DNA from: CAUPWF01 sp964367905
Lineage (GTDB): Bacteria; Bacillota; Clostridia; Lachnospirales; Lachnospiraceae
NCBI GenBank assembly: GCA_964367905.1
Contig: CAYIZP010000029.1
Location: forward strand, 1 to 42,190
Reading direction: 5' to 3'
DNA: 42,190 nt
A program made the position numbers and the translations under genes. Of this stretch, positions 25,224 through 34,457 are shown one piece after another (the first letter of the stretch is position 1; each line of letters begins with the position of its first letter). The notes beneath the pieces were generated by a model. The model saw only the letters and a list, made by a program, of their open reading frames with translations, was not told the origin of the DNA and did no database searches.

Positions 25224-25242
25224 AATTGAAAAAAGTAATGTC

Positions 25243-25304
25243 AAGCAAAGGGGACAGTGGTAGGATGAGCTTTTTCGCTCATATCTCCGCTGTCCCCTTT
25301 GCTT
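25243..25304. repeat. GGGGAC-type hairpin repeat, copy B, between DUF1858 gene and mecA
   Basis: Fifteen-base perfect arms (25243-25257 and 25290-25304) with an inner stem GAGC/GCTC. The internal AGGATGA and TCATATCTCC segments match copy A. The right arm includes the first two bases of the mecA stop codon (minus strand). On the minus strand ACTTTTTTC follows about ten bases after the stem, so it may terminate mecA and serve both convergent genes. Confidence 0.75.
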
Positions 25305-26034
25305 ACAGATTTAGTTGTTTTAGTGCATCTTTTTCAATGATAACTTCGCAATGTTCTTTTAGATATGCTAAGCTAGCATTGTCGATTTTATCGATACATC
25401 CATATTCGGACAACATATTACATGCCCTATGGAATTTCTTGACATCTTCTTCTGGTTGAAGAAGTGCAAGTAGATATGTTTCTTCTTTCATATCTTGATA
25501 CAGTGTATTTGGACCACTGTAGTCTGGCAAAATAGTACTAGCAATATGGAATAAAGAATCTAAATTTTGAAGGGAGAACAATCGGATTTCTGTTGTAGTT
25601 TTATCCTTTGCATCCTCAGGAGCTTCTTGAGATTCTGCTTCTGCAATCTTTGCAATCATAGAATCCTTTACTTGTTCTAAGAGATCTAATATATTCTCAG
25701 ATCCTTCTAGTTTTTTAGTTTCTTTAATTTTATGTTCAGTATCGCTAGATGGTGAAAAATTGGAAAAGCGTGTGTCGAGTTCTTCTGGGTCATCTACCTT
25801 CGTAATTATCAATATAACTGAGCCAGATGAAGAAGGAATCGCTTCTATCATCAATGGAATATTATCTGCCTCAAAACCAAATTCTTTTGATGCAGTTTTC
25901 ATCATGTCATGAAATAAATGCTTCGCCTTATCTGTACCATATGCCAATTCACTAAGTTTTAATTGTCGATCAGCCAAATCAGTCGGAGTCAAAGTACAAC
26001 GTATCTGATTATCATTGATTTTTTCAATTTTCAT
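25303..26034 (-). CDS. mecA: adaptor protein MecA
   Basis: Adaptor that feeds substrates to the ClpC/ClpP protease; in Bacillus it controls competence and sporulation. The 243 residues comprise an N-terminal substrate-binding domain (MKIEKINDNQIRCTLTPTDL, then GFEADNIPLMIEAIPSSSGS), a variable acidic linker (about 90-150), and a C-terminal ClpC-binding domain ending KLNSL-like EHCEVIIEKDALKQL. It is encoded against the direction of replication, alone, with its stop codon in a shared hairpin. No competence gene is nearby. Confidence 0.9.
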   Translation of the reverse strand: MKIEKINDNQIRCTLTPTDLADRQLKLSELAYGTDKAKHLFHDMMKTASKEFGFEADNIPLMIEAIPSSSGSVILIITKVDDPEELDTRFSNFSPSSDTEHKIKETKKLEGSENILDLLEQVKDSMIAKIAEAESQEAPEDAKDKTTTEIRLFSLQNLDSLFHIASTILPDYSGPNTLYQDMKEETYLLALLQPEEDVKKFHRACNMLSEYGCIDKIDNASLAYLKEHCEVIIEKDALKQLNL

Positions 26035-26264
26035 ATTATCACTTCCTTACTGAATCCTATATCAACTATAGAATAATATATCTGACATAAGTGTCTCACT
26101 ATTAGTATAAACAATAATTGTGAATATGTAAAGAAATTCAAGAAATACTTTTAAAAATTTATAGACTGCTGATGTTAGATATAAGATAAAATTAGAACTA
26201 ATATATACATTATTAAAAATTCATGGTAATATTGTCTGAACAACAGTGAGTAGGAGGAGTGGCA

Positions 26265-27890
26265 ATGTATAGAGCAATTATTGTAGACGATGAAATATTA
26301 GTCCGTGAGCATATTCGTGATAATATTGATTGGAATATGATAGGATTTGATATGATAAATGATTGTGAGAATGGAAAAGAAGCAATTGAGTTTCTAGAGC
26401 GGAATGGAGTAGACTTAGTATTGACAGATATTAATATGCCTTATTTGGATGGATTGAAACTAAGTAAACATATTCATGAGAATTTTCCAGATACGAAAAT
26501 TGTTATTTTAAGTGGATACGATGATTTTCAATATGCAAAAGCTGCAATTCAATATAATGTAACGGAGTACTTATTAAAGCCAATTACACCAAAAGAGCTA
26601 ATAGAAAGCTTGAAAAACGTGAAAGAAAAATTGGATGAGGAAAGAAAAAAACTTGTAGAAAGCGAGAAATTGAAAAACTACTACGCGGATTATACGAGAA
26701 ACAGAAAAGTTATAAAATCTAACTGGTTATCAAATTTGGTAAAGGGGACAAAAGATAGTAACTACATCATAGAAAATTTAAAAGATATGGATGTTAATAT
26801 TCATGGAAAATACTATTGCTTAGTTGTATTAGATGCGGATGTGAAAGCAAATATTCATACATTTAATATTCATAATAGACAAGACAATGAGTTACTACAT
26901 TTTGTTGTGGAAAACATTAGTGATGAAATTTTGCAAAATAAAGATAGTGGAGTATCGTATAGGGAAATAGATGGCAAGGTTTGTTTGATTTTATTTTCAG
27001 ATAAGGTATTAGAGTTTAAAAATGTTATAAGTGATATATGTTATGAAATAAAACACATGTTATATAAGACAATGGAAATTGCTATTTCCATTGGTGTTGG
27101 ATGTCAGGTTGATAGTGTGGAGGATTTGTATGATTCTTATAAGGTTGCAAATCAAATGCTAGAGTATAAGTATTTAAGAGGAGAAGATATTTATTGGGAG
27201 GAAGAGGTTAAGTTAACAAAAGAGAGGGAACCTTTAAATATAGATAAAGAGATGGATGAAATATCCGAATACATTCAGAGGGGGAATGTAGCTTCTGTTA
27301 TAGAGGCAGTAGATAATATGAAGAATCAATTTCAAGAAGAGTATTTGGATAAAACACAGGTGATATCCTATTTAAACAGTGTAATACGTCGGATAGGGAG
27401 TGTTGTATTGAAACATTGTGGGAATTTAGATTCCAATGATAGAGATTTATTTATTGCTAAGATTGTTCAATCAGAGAGTTTAGAAGATGCATGTGATCAG
27501 GTGAATCAGTATGCAGAGAAGATGTGTGAAAAAATTATAGAAATTAATGAGCCACATGGAAGTATAAAGGCAAAATTGGCTATACAGTTTTTAAAACAGA
27601 ATTATTCCAATCCAAATCTGGGGCTTTCTGATGTGTGTAATTATTTGGGCATTAGTACGAGCCATTTCAGTAATATATTCAAAGAGGCAATGGGAGTGAC
27701 TTGTATGGAGGCCCTCATGAAGATTCGAATGGAAGAAGCAAAAAGATTACTGATAGAGACGCAATTGAGAAATTATGAGATTGCAGATCGAGTTGGATTT
27801 AGTGATGCTCATTATTTTAATATTGCTTTTAAAAAAGCAGTCGGAATGGCACCAAAACAGTATGCGAAGGAGAATAAGGAGAGTAGATGA
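26265..27890 (+). CDS. YesN/AraC-type response regulator
   Basis: Transcription regulator of a two-component system, 541 residues from the chosen ATG. The receiver domain has acidic D8/D9, phosphoacceptor D55 (VLTDINMPYLDG) and K105 (YLLKP). A long middle region (about 130-430) follows, then a C-terminal double helix-turn-helix AraC domain (about 440-538, with YLGISTSHFSNIFKEA and VGFSDAHYFNIAFKKAVG). GGAGG lies seven bases before ATG 26265; a GTG at 26259 is too near that site. Its last four bases overlap the kinase start. The likely target is the transporter promoter at 30.76 kb, and possibly its own. Confidence 0.93.
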   Translation: MYRAIIVDDEILVREHIRDNIDWNMIGFDMINDCENGKEAIEFLERNGVDLVLTDINMPYLDGLKLSKHIHENFPDTKIVILSGYDDFQYAKAAIQYNVTEYLLKPITPKELIESLKNVKEKLDEERKKLVESEKLKNYYADYTRNRKVIKSNWLSNLVKGTKDSNYIIENLKDMDVNIHGKYYCLVVLDADVKANIHTFNIHNRQDNELLHFVVENISDEILQNKDSGVSYREIDGKVCLILFSDKVLEFKNVISDICYEIKHMLYKTMEIAISIGVGCQVDSVEDLYDSYKVANQMLEYKYLRGEDIYWEEEVKLTKEREPLNIDKEMDEISEYIQRGNVASVIEAVDNMKNQFQEEYLDKTQVISYLNSVIRRIGSVVLKHCGNLDSNDRDLFIAKIVQSESLEDACDQVNQYAEKMCEKIIEINEPHGSIKAKLAIQFLKQNYSNPNLGLSDVCNYLGISTSHFSNIFKEAMGVTCMEALMKIRMEEAKRLLIETQLRNYEIADRVGFSDAHYFNIAFKKAVGMAPKQYAKENKESR

Positions 27891-29710
27891 GGAGACCAGG
27901 AAATTTTTTCTATAGATTCAATAAAATTCAGACTGCAATTTTATGTTCCTTCTCAGCATTGATTATCATAGCTCTAATTATTTTTACTGTAATTTCACTG
28001 ACTTATACAAGGTTGACAATATTTGAGAACTCTATCAATTACACCACTCAAATTATTTCTCAGGTAAATGATGATATTGATTCATATATTGATTATATGG
28101 AGAATACTAGTGTTTTGCTATTAAATGATAATGATTTACAGACTTATTTGTTTTCAGAAAATAGTTTAGGACTTTTATTTTCAAGTGATGATATAGGGTA
28201 TATGACAAATGAAGAACAAAGGATGGTCTCACAGATTAAGACAATTAAGGAAATCAGACCAGATATTGTTAATGTTGTTGCAATTGCAGATAATGGAAAA
28301 TCAATTGTGAATGACCAAATGGAAGAACTGAATCCTTATGTGGATATCACGGAATTACAGTGGTATGTCGACACGATGGAATCTGAGAAAGGAATTAATA
28401 TATCATCCTCTCATTTGCAGAATTTGCTTCGGAGTAATTATCAGTGGGTTATTACTTTGAGCAGGCAAATTATCAATGAAGAAACAAAAGAAAGTGAAGG
28501 TATTTTCTTTGTAGATTTAAATTATGAATCTATTAGTGATTTATGTAACAAAAGTAAAATTGGAGAGGATGGATATATATTTATTATTGATCGCGAAGGC
28601 AATATTATATATCATCCACAACAACAGTTGTTATATGGTGGATTGAAAGAAGAGCATATTGAGGAAATATTAGCATCGGAGGAATCATACTTTGAAATAG
28701 ATGATTGGAATGGTAGCTATCTATATACGATGACTACATCAGAGAAGACAGGATGGACAGTTGTAGGAGTCGCCGATACTACGGAGTTGCTGCAGAATTA
28801 TAGCATTACACAGATTAGTTATATCATAGTAGCAATCGCTCTGATTCTAGGTGCTCTCATTATTTCTGGGTACATTGCAAAGAATATTACGAAACCATTG
28901 GAACAGATGAGAAAATCAATGTCTATGGTAGAACAAGGAAAATTCAGTGAAGCGAATATTGAAGTTGTTGGAACAAAAGAATTGGTGGAATTAAGTGAAT
29001 CATTTAATGGGATGACATGTCGTATTGACGAGTTAATGAAGCAAAATGTACAGGAGCAGAAGGAAAAGAGAAAAAGTGAGTTGAAGGCTTTGCAGGCTCA
29101 GATTAATCCACATTTTCTATATAATACATTAGATTCTATTATATGGATGTCAGCAGCGGGTAAAAATGAAGAGGTCGCGGACATGACATCAGCATTATCC
29201 AAACTATTTCGTCAAAGTATTAGCAATGAAAGGGAAGAGTTGACGATAGAGGAAGAAATTGAGTATGTAAAGAGTTATCTTATTATACAGAAGATGAGAT
29301 ATAAGGACAAGATGGAGTATGAGATAGATATCGAGAAAAAGATTTATCAAGTACCTATTATTAAATTTGCACTTCAGCCATTGGTAGAGAATTCGATTTA
29401 TCATGGATTAAAGTACAAAGACGGTAAGGGCTTGCTTCTGATTAAAGGGTATCAAATAGGAGAAAAGGTTTTTATTGAAATTGTAGATAATGGAGATGGA
29501 ATGACAGAACATCAGTTGAAGTATATCTTTGATGAAAAGCAAACAGATTATAAGAAAAATGGAGTAGGTGTTGTCAATGTACAAAAAAGAATACAGCTTC
29601 ATTACGGAGCTGAATATGGAATTGAATACAAGAGTGAGAAAGGAAGGGGAACAACGGCAACTATAACAGTTCCTTATCATGGTAAACAAGATGAAGATTT
29701 TGAAAAATGA
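27887..29710 (+). CDS. YesM-type sensor histidine kinase
   Basis: Membrane sensor kinase, 607 residues. TM1 is at about 18-40 and an extracytoplasmic Cache-like domain covers about 41-308, including DREGNIIYHP and WNGSYLYTMTTSEKTGWTVVG pieces. TM2 is at about 311-332, then HAMP (about 333-385) and the His_kinase domain with INPHFLYNTLDSIIW (phosphoacceptor H409). The GHKL ATPase follows (LVENSIYHGLKY, DNGDGM, GVGVVNVQKRI). It overlaps the regulator by four bases and the next gene starts inside its 3' end, so three proteins are made in a coupled way. The neighbour suggests it also listens to a bound sugar. Confidence 0.93.
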   Translation: MRRPGNFFYRFNKIQTAILCSFSALIIIALIIFTVISLTYTRLTIFENSINYTTQIISQVNDDIDSYIDYMENTSVLLLNDNDLQTYLFSENSLGLLFSSDDIGYMTNEEQRMVSQIKTIKEIRPDIVNVVAIADNGKSIVNDQMEELNPYVDITELQWYVDTMESEKGINISSSHLQNLLRSNYQWVITLSRQIINEETKESEGIFFVDLNYESISDLCNKSKIGEDGYIFIIDREGNIIYHPQQQLLYGGLKEEHIEEILASEESYFEIDDWNGSYLYTMTTSEKTGWTVVGVADTTELLQNYSITQISYIIVAIALILGALIISGYIAKNITKPLEQMRKSMSMVEQGKFSEANIEVVGTKELVELSESFNGMTCRIDELMKQNVQEQKEKRKSELKALQAQINPHFLYNTLDSIIWMSAAGKNEEVADMTSALSKLFRQSISNEREELTIEEEIEYVKSYLIIQKMRYKDKMEYEIDIEKKIYQVPIIKFALQPLVENSIYHGLKYKDGKGLLLIKGYQIGEKVFIEIVDNGDGMTEHQLKYIFDEKQTDYKKNGVGVVNVQKRIQLHYGAEYGIEYKSEKGRGTTATITVPYHGKQDEDFEK

Positions 29711-30683
29711 TAAATTATGGATTGCTGTCGGCATCGTTATCTGCGTAGGACTTATTATAGGAGTATCACAGGTGATTCAATTAAACCAGACAAGGGTGCA
29801 TCATGTCATATTAATTCCAAAAGGAAATGCAATCTCAGAGTTTTGGACAACATTAGTTGATGGAGCTGAAATGGCAGCGAGTGAATATGAGATAGAATTA
29901 GATATCTACTCTCCCGATCTAGAGACAGATATTGAAGCGCAAAAAGATATTATACGCTCATCCATTCAGGAGAATCCTGATGCGATAGTAGTGGCTCCAT
30001 CTAGCTTCTCTGAGACAACAGATGTACTACAAGAGGTAGTAGATGCGGGAATCCCCTTGATTTTGATGGATTCTGTTATTGATGAGAACATAGCAGAAGG
30101 AGTTGTAGCTACCGATAATTTTCTTGCAGGCGAAGAGTTAGGACAATATGCAAGGGGGTTGTTGAATAAGCTAGAAGACGATAGTATTCAAATTGGAATC
30201 ATTGGGCATGTAGAAGGTGCTTCCACAGCGATAGATAGGGAAAATGGAGTGAGGAGTGGGCTAGGGGAATACGAGCACGAGATAGAAGAAGTTGTGTTTT
30301 GCGATTCTTCTTATGACAAGGCGGAGCAGTTGATGAAGGAGATGATTGAGAAGTATCCGGAATTAGATTTAGTAATTGGTCTAAATGAAAATGCTGCAGT
30401 TGGGGCAGCTAGGGCGATAAAAGAATTAGAAATCAGTCAAGAGGTGTTGCTGTTAGGTTTTGATAGTTCATTAGAAGAGGTGATGCTTATGGAGGAAGGG
30501 ATTTTTGAAGCTATTATTATTCAAAAACCGTTTAATATGGGGTATCTGAGTGTGCAGAGCGCAAAAAATATCATCATGGGAGATGGCATGGAGAAGGAGA
30601 TTGATTCAGGAAGTAAGCTTATAACCCCGGAGAATCTATATGAAGAAGAGAACCAAAGACTGTTATTTCCGATAAATCCATAG
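29691..30683 (+). CDS. membrane-anchored sugar-binding protein, probable sensor accessory
   Basis: 330 residues of the periplasmic-binding-protein type I fold (LacI/ribose-binding style). It lacks a lipobox: the N-terminus has one uncleaved hydrophobic helix (about 9-28, LWIAVGIVICVGLIIGVSQV). Motifs include NAISEFWTTLVDGAEMAASEY, PDAIVVAPSS, AGIPLILMDSV and VIGLNENAAVGAARAI. The gene starts within the end of the kinase gene; ATG 29679 is an alternative, neither has a clear ribosome site. Anchored binding proteins that sit on a kinase are known (XylFII-LytS in Clostridium), so this is probably the ligand-sensing part, not a transport component. A terminator follows. Confidence 0.85.
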   Translation: MKILKNDKLWIAVGIVICVGLIIGVSQVIQLNQTRVHHVILIPKGNAISEFWTTLVDGAEMAASEYEIELDIYSPDLETDIEAQKDIIRSSIQENPDAIVVAPSSFSETTDVLQEVVDAGIPLILMDSVIDENIAEGVVATDNFLAGEELGQYARGLLNKLEDDSIQIGIIGHVEGASTAIDRENGVRSGLGEYEHEIEEVVFCDSSYDKAEQLMKEMIEKYPELDLVIGLNENAAVGAARAIKELEISQEVLLLGFDSSLEEVMLMEEGIFEAIIIQKPFNMGYLSVQSAKNIIMGDGMEKEIDSGSKLITPENLYEEENQRLLFPINP

Positions 30684-30701
30684 AATAGTCGAAATATTAC
30701 G

Positions 30702-30744
30702 AAAAAAGGTTAAAATTTTACACTGTAAAATTTTAACCTTTTTT
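30702..30744. terminator. bidirectional terminator between sensor operon and transporter operon
   Basis: Twenty-one-base perfect arms (30702-30722 and 30724-30744), A-run at the left and T-run at the right, AT-rich stem with GG/CC pairs. It separates the three-gene sensing operon from the transport operon. Confidence 0.9.
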
Positions 30745-30758
30745 AATAAAATATTCAA

Positions 30759-30787
30759 TTTCAAAAAAAGACTACAATCGCTATAAT
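30759..30787 (+). promoter_or_regulatory. activator-dependent-looking promoter of the transporter operon
   Basis: Perfect -10 TATAAT (30782-30787), 17 bp after a weak -35 TTTCAA (30759-30764, three of six). A good -10 with a poor -35 fits activation by the AraC-type regulator encoded upstream. No direct-repeat operator was recognised with certainty. Confidence 0.55.
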
Positions 30788-30837
30788 GAGTATTAAATTA
30801 AGATATTTAGTTAATTTCGTAAGAGGAGGAAGAAAAC

Positions 30838-31851
30838 GTGGACAAGATTAAAAACAACGCGTTGGTCAAAAAAGTAGGATTTAACAGAGTAATGTTGGTA
30901 CTGGTATTACTTTTGATGTATGCGTTATTTTCTGTAGTTGTACCGATGCTTAGCCCAAGTGGGGTTAGCTATGTAAGTTACAATCGTATCTTGAGTGCAT
31001 TGAACTATGCATACTTTCTAGGATTTTTGGCGCTGGGGGTTACATTCGTTATTGCGACTGGAGGAATTGATTTCTCGATTGGAACTGTAATGTTCTGTGC
31101 AGCGTTGATTGGTGGACAGGTAATCACAAAAAATGGCTGGCCAATAGCAGTAGGGATACTAGTTAGTATTTTAGTAGGACTTATCTTTGGACTCATCAAT
31201 GGGTTTATGGTTGCATATATAGGGTTACCATCCTTTATATCGTCAATGGCAAGTATGATGTTGTCAAAAGGGATTGGTTCTATGTTTACGCAAACACAAT
31301 CCGTAAGTTGGCCACAAGCTGCAGAAGGCGGATGGCATAAGGATTTAGTAAGATTGAGAATTGGAACTGGTGCAGAGGCAATCAGCATACCAACGGGACT
31401 GATTATACTACTTGTTTTTGCAATCGTATGTGCGATTATCTTACATAAAACAAAAGCGGGTCGTTACATTCTAAGCATTGGAAGTAACAAAGAAGCAGTT
31501 CGTTTATCGGGTGTTAATGTAAAGAAATGGGAATGCCTTGCTTACATGATTTGTGGAACGCTAGCAGGTGTAGCAGCAATCGCGTATGTTGGAGCTTATT
31601 CTACAGTTCAACCAGGACTCGGAGATACATTTAATAATGATGCAATTGCAAGCTGTGTAATGGGAGGAACTTCCATGTCAGGTGGAATTGCCTCGATGGC
31701 AGGAACCTTTATCGGGGTTATGATTATTGCACTGTTGCAAGACGGAATTCTAGCAATGGGATTTCAGCAGGACTGGCAATATGTAATTACAGGATTTATT
31801 GTAATCATTGCAGTTTATACAGACGTTCGAAGCAGAAGAAAGAAAAATTAA
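30838..31851 (+). CDS. sugar ABC transporter permease (RbsC/MglC-like), first
   Basis: Integral membrane component, 337 residues with about eight to ten hydrophobic segments. It shows GVTFVIATGGIDFSIGTVM, the SIGSNKEAVRLSGVNVKKWE cytoplasmic coupling loop, and GGTSMSGGIASMAGTFIGVMI, all hallmarks of branched-chain/ribose-type permeases (BPD_transp_2). The start is GTG after AGGAGG. It is about 38 percent of the length of the operon's core and is paired with a second, different permease at 33400, so the channel is probably a heterodimer. Confidence 0.92.
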   Translation: MDKIKNNALVKKVGFNRVMLVLVLLLMYALFSVVVPMLSPSGVSYVSYNRILSALNYAYFLGFLALGVTFVIATGGIDFSIGTVMFCAALIGGQVITKNGWPIAVGILVSILVGLIFGLINGFMVAYIGLPSFISSMASMMLSKGIGSMFTQTQSVSWPQAAEGGWHKDLVRLRIGTGAEAISIPTGLIILLVFAIVCAIILHKTKAGRYILSIGSNKEAVRLSGVNVKKWECLAYMICGTLAGVAAIAYVGAYSTVQPGLGDTFNNDAIASCVMGGTSMSGGIASMAGTFIGVMIIALLQDGILAMGFQQDWQYVITGFIVIIAVYTDVRSRRKKN

Positions 31852-31893
31852 TCGAAGACGTATTGGTATTATTAAATGGAGGATGGTGAAGAC

Positions 31894-33387
31894 ATGGGTG
31901 AAGTGTTATTAAAAATGACTGGAATCGATAAATCCTTTCCTGGTGTACACGCACTAGATCATGTAGACTTTGAAGTGAAAAAGGGCGAAGTTCATGCACT
32001 AATGGGTGAGAATGGAGCTGGGAAATCTACATTGATGAAGGTGTTGACAGGGATTTATTCAAAAGATTCTGGAACAATCGAATATGAAGGAAAAGAAGTA
32101 GAATTTACAAATCCGAGACATGCGCAAGATGCTGGAGTTGTAATCGTGCATCAAGAGTTAAATATGATGAACCACCTAACAGTGGCACAGAACATATTTA
32201 TCGGACGAGAAAAGATGAGTGGAAGATTCATCAATGACTCAGCGATGAATAAGAGAGCATCAGAGTTATTTGATTTACTAGGGATTGATATTAATCCAAA
32301 AGAAAAGATGGGTAATCTTACAGTTGGTAAACAACAGATGTGCGAGATTGCGAAGGCGATATCTCACGAAGCAAAATTGATTGTATTTGATGAACCATCA
32401 GCAGCATTAACAGAGACAGAAATCGAAGAGTTATTTAAGATTATTCGAGATCTAAGAGATAAGCAGATTGGAATCGTCTACATATCACATAGAATGGATG
32501 AGATTAAAGTAATTACAGATCGCGTAACTGTAATGCGCGACGGTGGTTATGTAGGAACACTCATTACAGCAGATAGCACAAAAGACGATATTATCAATAT
32601 GATGGTTGGTCGTGTTATTTACGAAGATCCTAAACAACAGAGTTCCGTACCCGCAGATGCACCGATTGTGTTGAAGGTTGAAAATCTCACTGCAGGAAGA
32701 ATGGTTAAGGATGTTAGTTTTGAGCTTCGTAAGGGTGAAATTCTCGGATTTTCAGGTTTGATGGGAGCAGGTCGTACCGAAACTGCAAGAGCAATATTCG
32801 GGGCGGATAAGAAAGATAGTGGAGATGTCTATATCAATGGGAAAAAAGTTGATATTCGTAATCCACAAGATGCAGTTAATGCAGGAATTGGATATCTATC
32901 AGAAGATAGAAAACGATATGGAATTGTTGTAGCTAAAACAGTTGCAGAGAATTCAACAATGGCGAGTTTAGATGCTTATTCGAAGGGGCAGTTCATTAAT
33001 AAGAAAAAAGAAGCAGAAGTAGCCCAAGAGTATGTTGAAAGTCTGAAAACCAAGACACCATCGGTGGAACAACTAGTTGTAAATCTATCTGGTGGTAACC
33101 AACAAAAAGTAGTTATTGCAAAGTGGTTGATACGTAACTGTGATATTTTGATATTTGACGAGCCAACACGAGGGATTGATGTAGGAGCAAAGAGTGAGAT
33201 TTATCACTTGATGAATGAGTTGGCGAAGCAAGGAAAATCAATTATCATGATTTCCTCTGAAATGACAGAAGTTCTAAGAATGAGCGATCGTATTATTGTA
33301 ATGTGTGAAGGCCGAAAAACAGGAGAAATTGATATATCAGAGGCGACACAAGAAAATATTATGCAAGCTGCAACGAAGAGAGAGTAG
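31894..33387 (+). CDS. sugar ABC transporter ATPase (RbsA/MglA-like, double domain)
   Basis: ATPase with two nucleotide-binding domains, 497 residues from ATG 31894. Domain 1 has GENGAGKST and, as a signature equivalent, NLTVGKQQMCEIAKA, with FDEPSAAL. Domain 2 has the usual degenerate Walker A GLMGAGRTE and signature NLSGGNQQKVVIAKWL with FDEPTRGIDVGAKSE. GGAGG lies 11 bases before 31894; an upstream in-frame ATG at 31876 lacks a ribosome site because it overlaps GGAGG. It is encoded between the two permeases. Confidence 0.94.
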   Translation: MGEVLLKMTGIDKSFPGVHALDHVDFEVKKGEVHALMGENGAGKSTLMKVLTGIYSKDSGTIEYEGKEVEFTNPRHAQDAGVVIVHQELNMMNHLTVAQNIFIGREKMSGRFINDSAMNKRASELFDLLGIDINPKEKMGNLTVGKQQMCEIAKAISHEAKLIVFDEPSAALTETEIEELFKIIRDLRDKQIGIVYISHRMDEIKVITDRVTVMRDGGYVGTLITADSTKDDIINMMVGRVIYEDPKQQSSVPADAPIVLKVENLTAGRMVKDVSFELRKGEILGFSGLMGAGRTETARAIFGADKKDSGDVYINGKKVDIRNPQDAVNAGIGYLSEDRKRYGIVVAKTVAENSTMASLDAYSKGQFINKKKEAEVAQEYVESLKTKTPSVEQLVVNLSGGNQQKVVIAKWLIRNCDILIFDEPTRGIDVGAKSEIYHLMNELAKQGKSIIMISSEMTEVLRMSDRIIVMCEGRKTGEIDISEATQENIMQAATKRE

Positions 33388-33399
33388 GGGGGACAAACG

Positions 33400-34401
33400 A
33401 TGGAGAGCAATGTAGTAAAAAGTAATGTGCTAAAAAACAACCCAATTGTTAAAACAATTGGAGCACAGCGGATGGTAGTTTTTATGGCAGCTGTTTTGTT
33501 ATTTGTTGTTTTTGCACTTGTGAGTGAGCCGTTTCGTCAATATACAACAATGGTATCAATCATTGAAAACTCATATTATGTAGGCTTTATGGCGATTGGT
33601 GTTACATTTTGTTTGATTACAGGTGGAGTTGACCTATCTGTAGGAACAGGAATGATTGCATATGCACTGATGGGAGCATATATGCATTCTGTATTAGGAT
33701 TTCCAATATGGATTAGCTTATTGGCTTGTATTGTATTCGGTGTTATCATCGGAACATTCAATGGATTTTTGGTAGCAGTGTTAGATCTGCCTCCTTTCAT
33801 CGCAACACTTTGTAGCATGATGATTACAAGGGGGGTTGGTTCGATTTTCACAACAGGGCAAGCTGCAAGTTGGCCAGCAATTTCACAACCAGGTGGAGAA
33901 TACAAAGCATTATTTAGACTAACAGTAAATGATACATTAATTCCAATTGGAGTAATATACTTGATTGTCGCAGTAATAATCATGTCTTTAGTCTTAAATC
34001 GAACAAAAACAGGTCGTTACATCATTGGGATTGGAAGTAATAAAGAAGCCCTTAGATTATCTGGGGTTAATGTAGTAAAGTGGCAATGGATTGCATATAT
34101 CATCTCTGGATTCTTCGCAGGAGTTGCAGCGATATCTTATGCAGGGATTATGTCATCATCAGTACCGCCAGGGGGCGGAGCTGGAATGGAGTTGAACGCC
34201 ATCGGTGGAGCGATTATCGGTGGAACATCCATGAAAGGTGGAGAGGGTTCGGTATTTGGAACCATGTTAGGGGTTCTGGTAATGATTTTATTACAAGTAG
34301 GACTACCATTTGTAGGATTTCAAGCGAACCTACAGCAAGTAATCACTGGAATAGTTCTAATAATTGCAGTAACGTTTGACACATTAAAAGGTAAAAAGTA
34401 G
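33400..34401 (+). CDS. sugar ABC transporter permease (RbsC-like), second
   Basis: 333 residues, about eight to ten membrane segments. It shares the architecture but not the exact sequence of the first permease: VTFCLITGGVDLSVGTGM, GIGSNKEALRLSGVNVVKWQ, GGTSMKGGEGSVFGTMLGVL. The two copies probably arose by an old duplication. It lies 13 bp after the ATPase with AGGGGGG as the ribosome site. Two-permease systems of this class include Lsr (AI-2) and YtfT-YjfF (galactofuranose), so the substrate cannot be named from this alone. Confidence 0.92.
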   Translation: MESNVVKSNVLKNNPIVKTIGAQRMVVFMAAVLLFVVFALVSEPFRQYTTMVSIIENSYYVGFMAIGVTFCLITGGVDLSVGTGMIAYALMGAYMHSVLGFPIWISLLACIVFGVIIGTFNGFLVAVLDLPPFIATLCSMMITRGVGSIFTTGQAASWPAISQPGGEYKALFRLTVNDTLIPIGVIYLIVAVIIMSLVLNRTKTGRYIIGIGSNKEALRLSGVNVVKWQWIAYIISGFFAGVAAISYAGIMSSSVPPGGGAGMELNAIGGAIIGGTSMKGGEGSVFGTMLGVLVMILLQVGLPFVGFQANLQQVITGIVLIIAVTFDTLKGKK

Positions 34402-34406
34402 GTATG

Positions 34407-34420
34407 TACCGCAGAAGCGG
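34407..34420 (+). other. small GC hairpin before the binding-protein gene
   Basis: CCGC-AGAA-GCGG sits between the second permease and the binding protein in otherwise AT-rich sequence. In importer operons, small stems here often mark an mRNA processing or stabilising site that raises binding-protein output. This use is inferred. Confidence 0.35.
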
Positions 34421-34457
34421 ATCATATAAAAAACACAAAAAATGGAGGTAATGAAGA

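Noticed and set aside
29691..30683. Calling the anchored binding protein a transporter lipoprotein
   Set aside because: No lipobox cysteine; a terminator separates it from the transporter, which has its own lipoprotein binding protein at 34458-35612.
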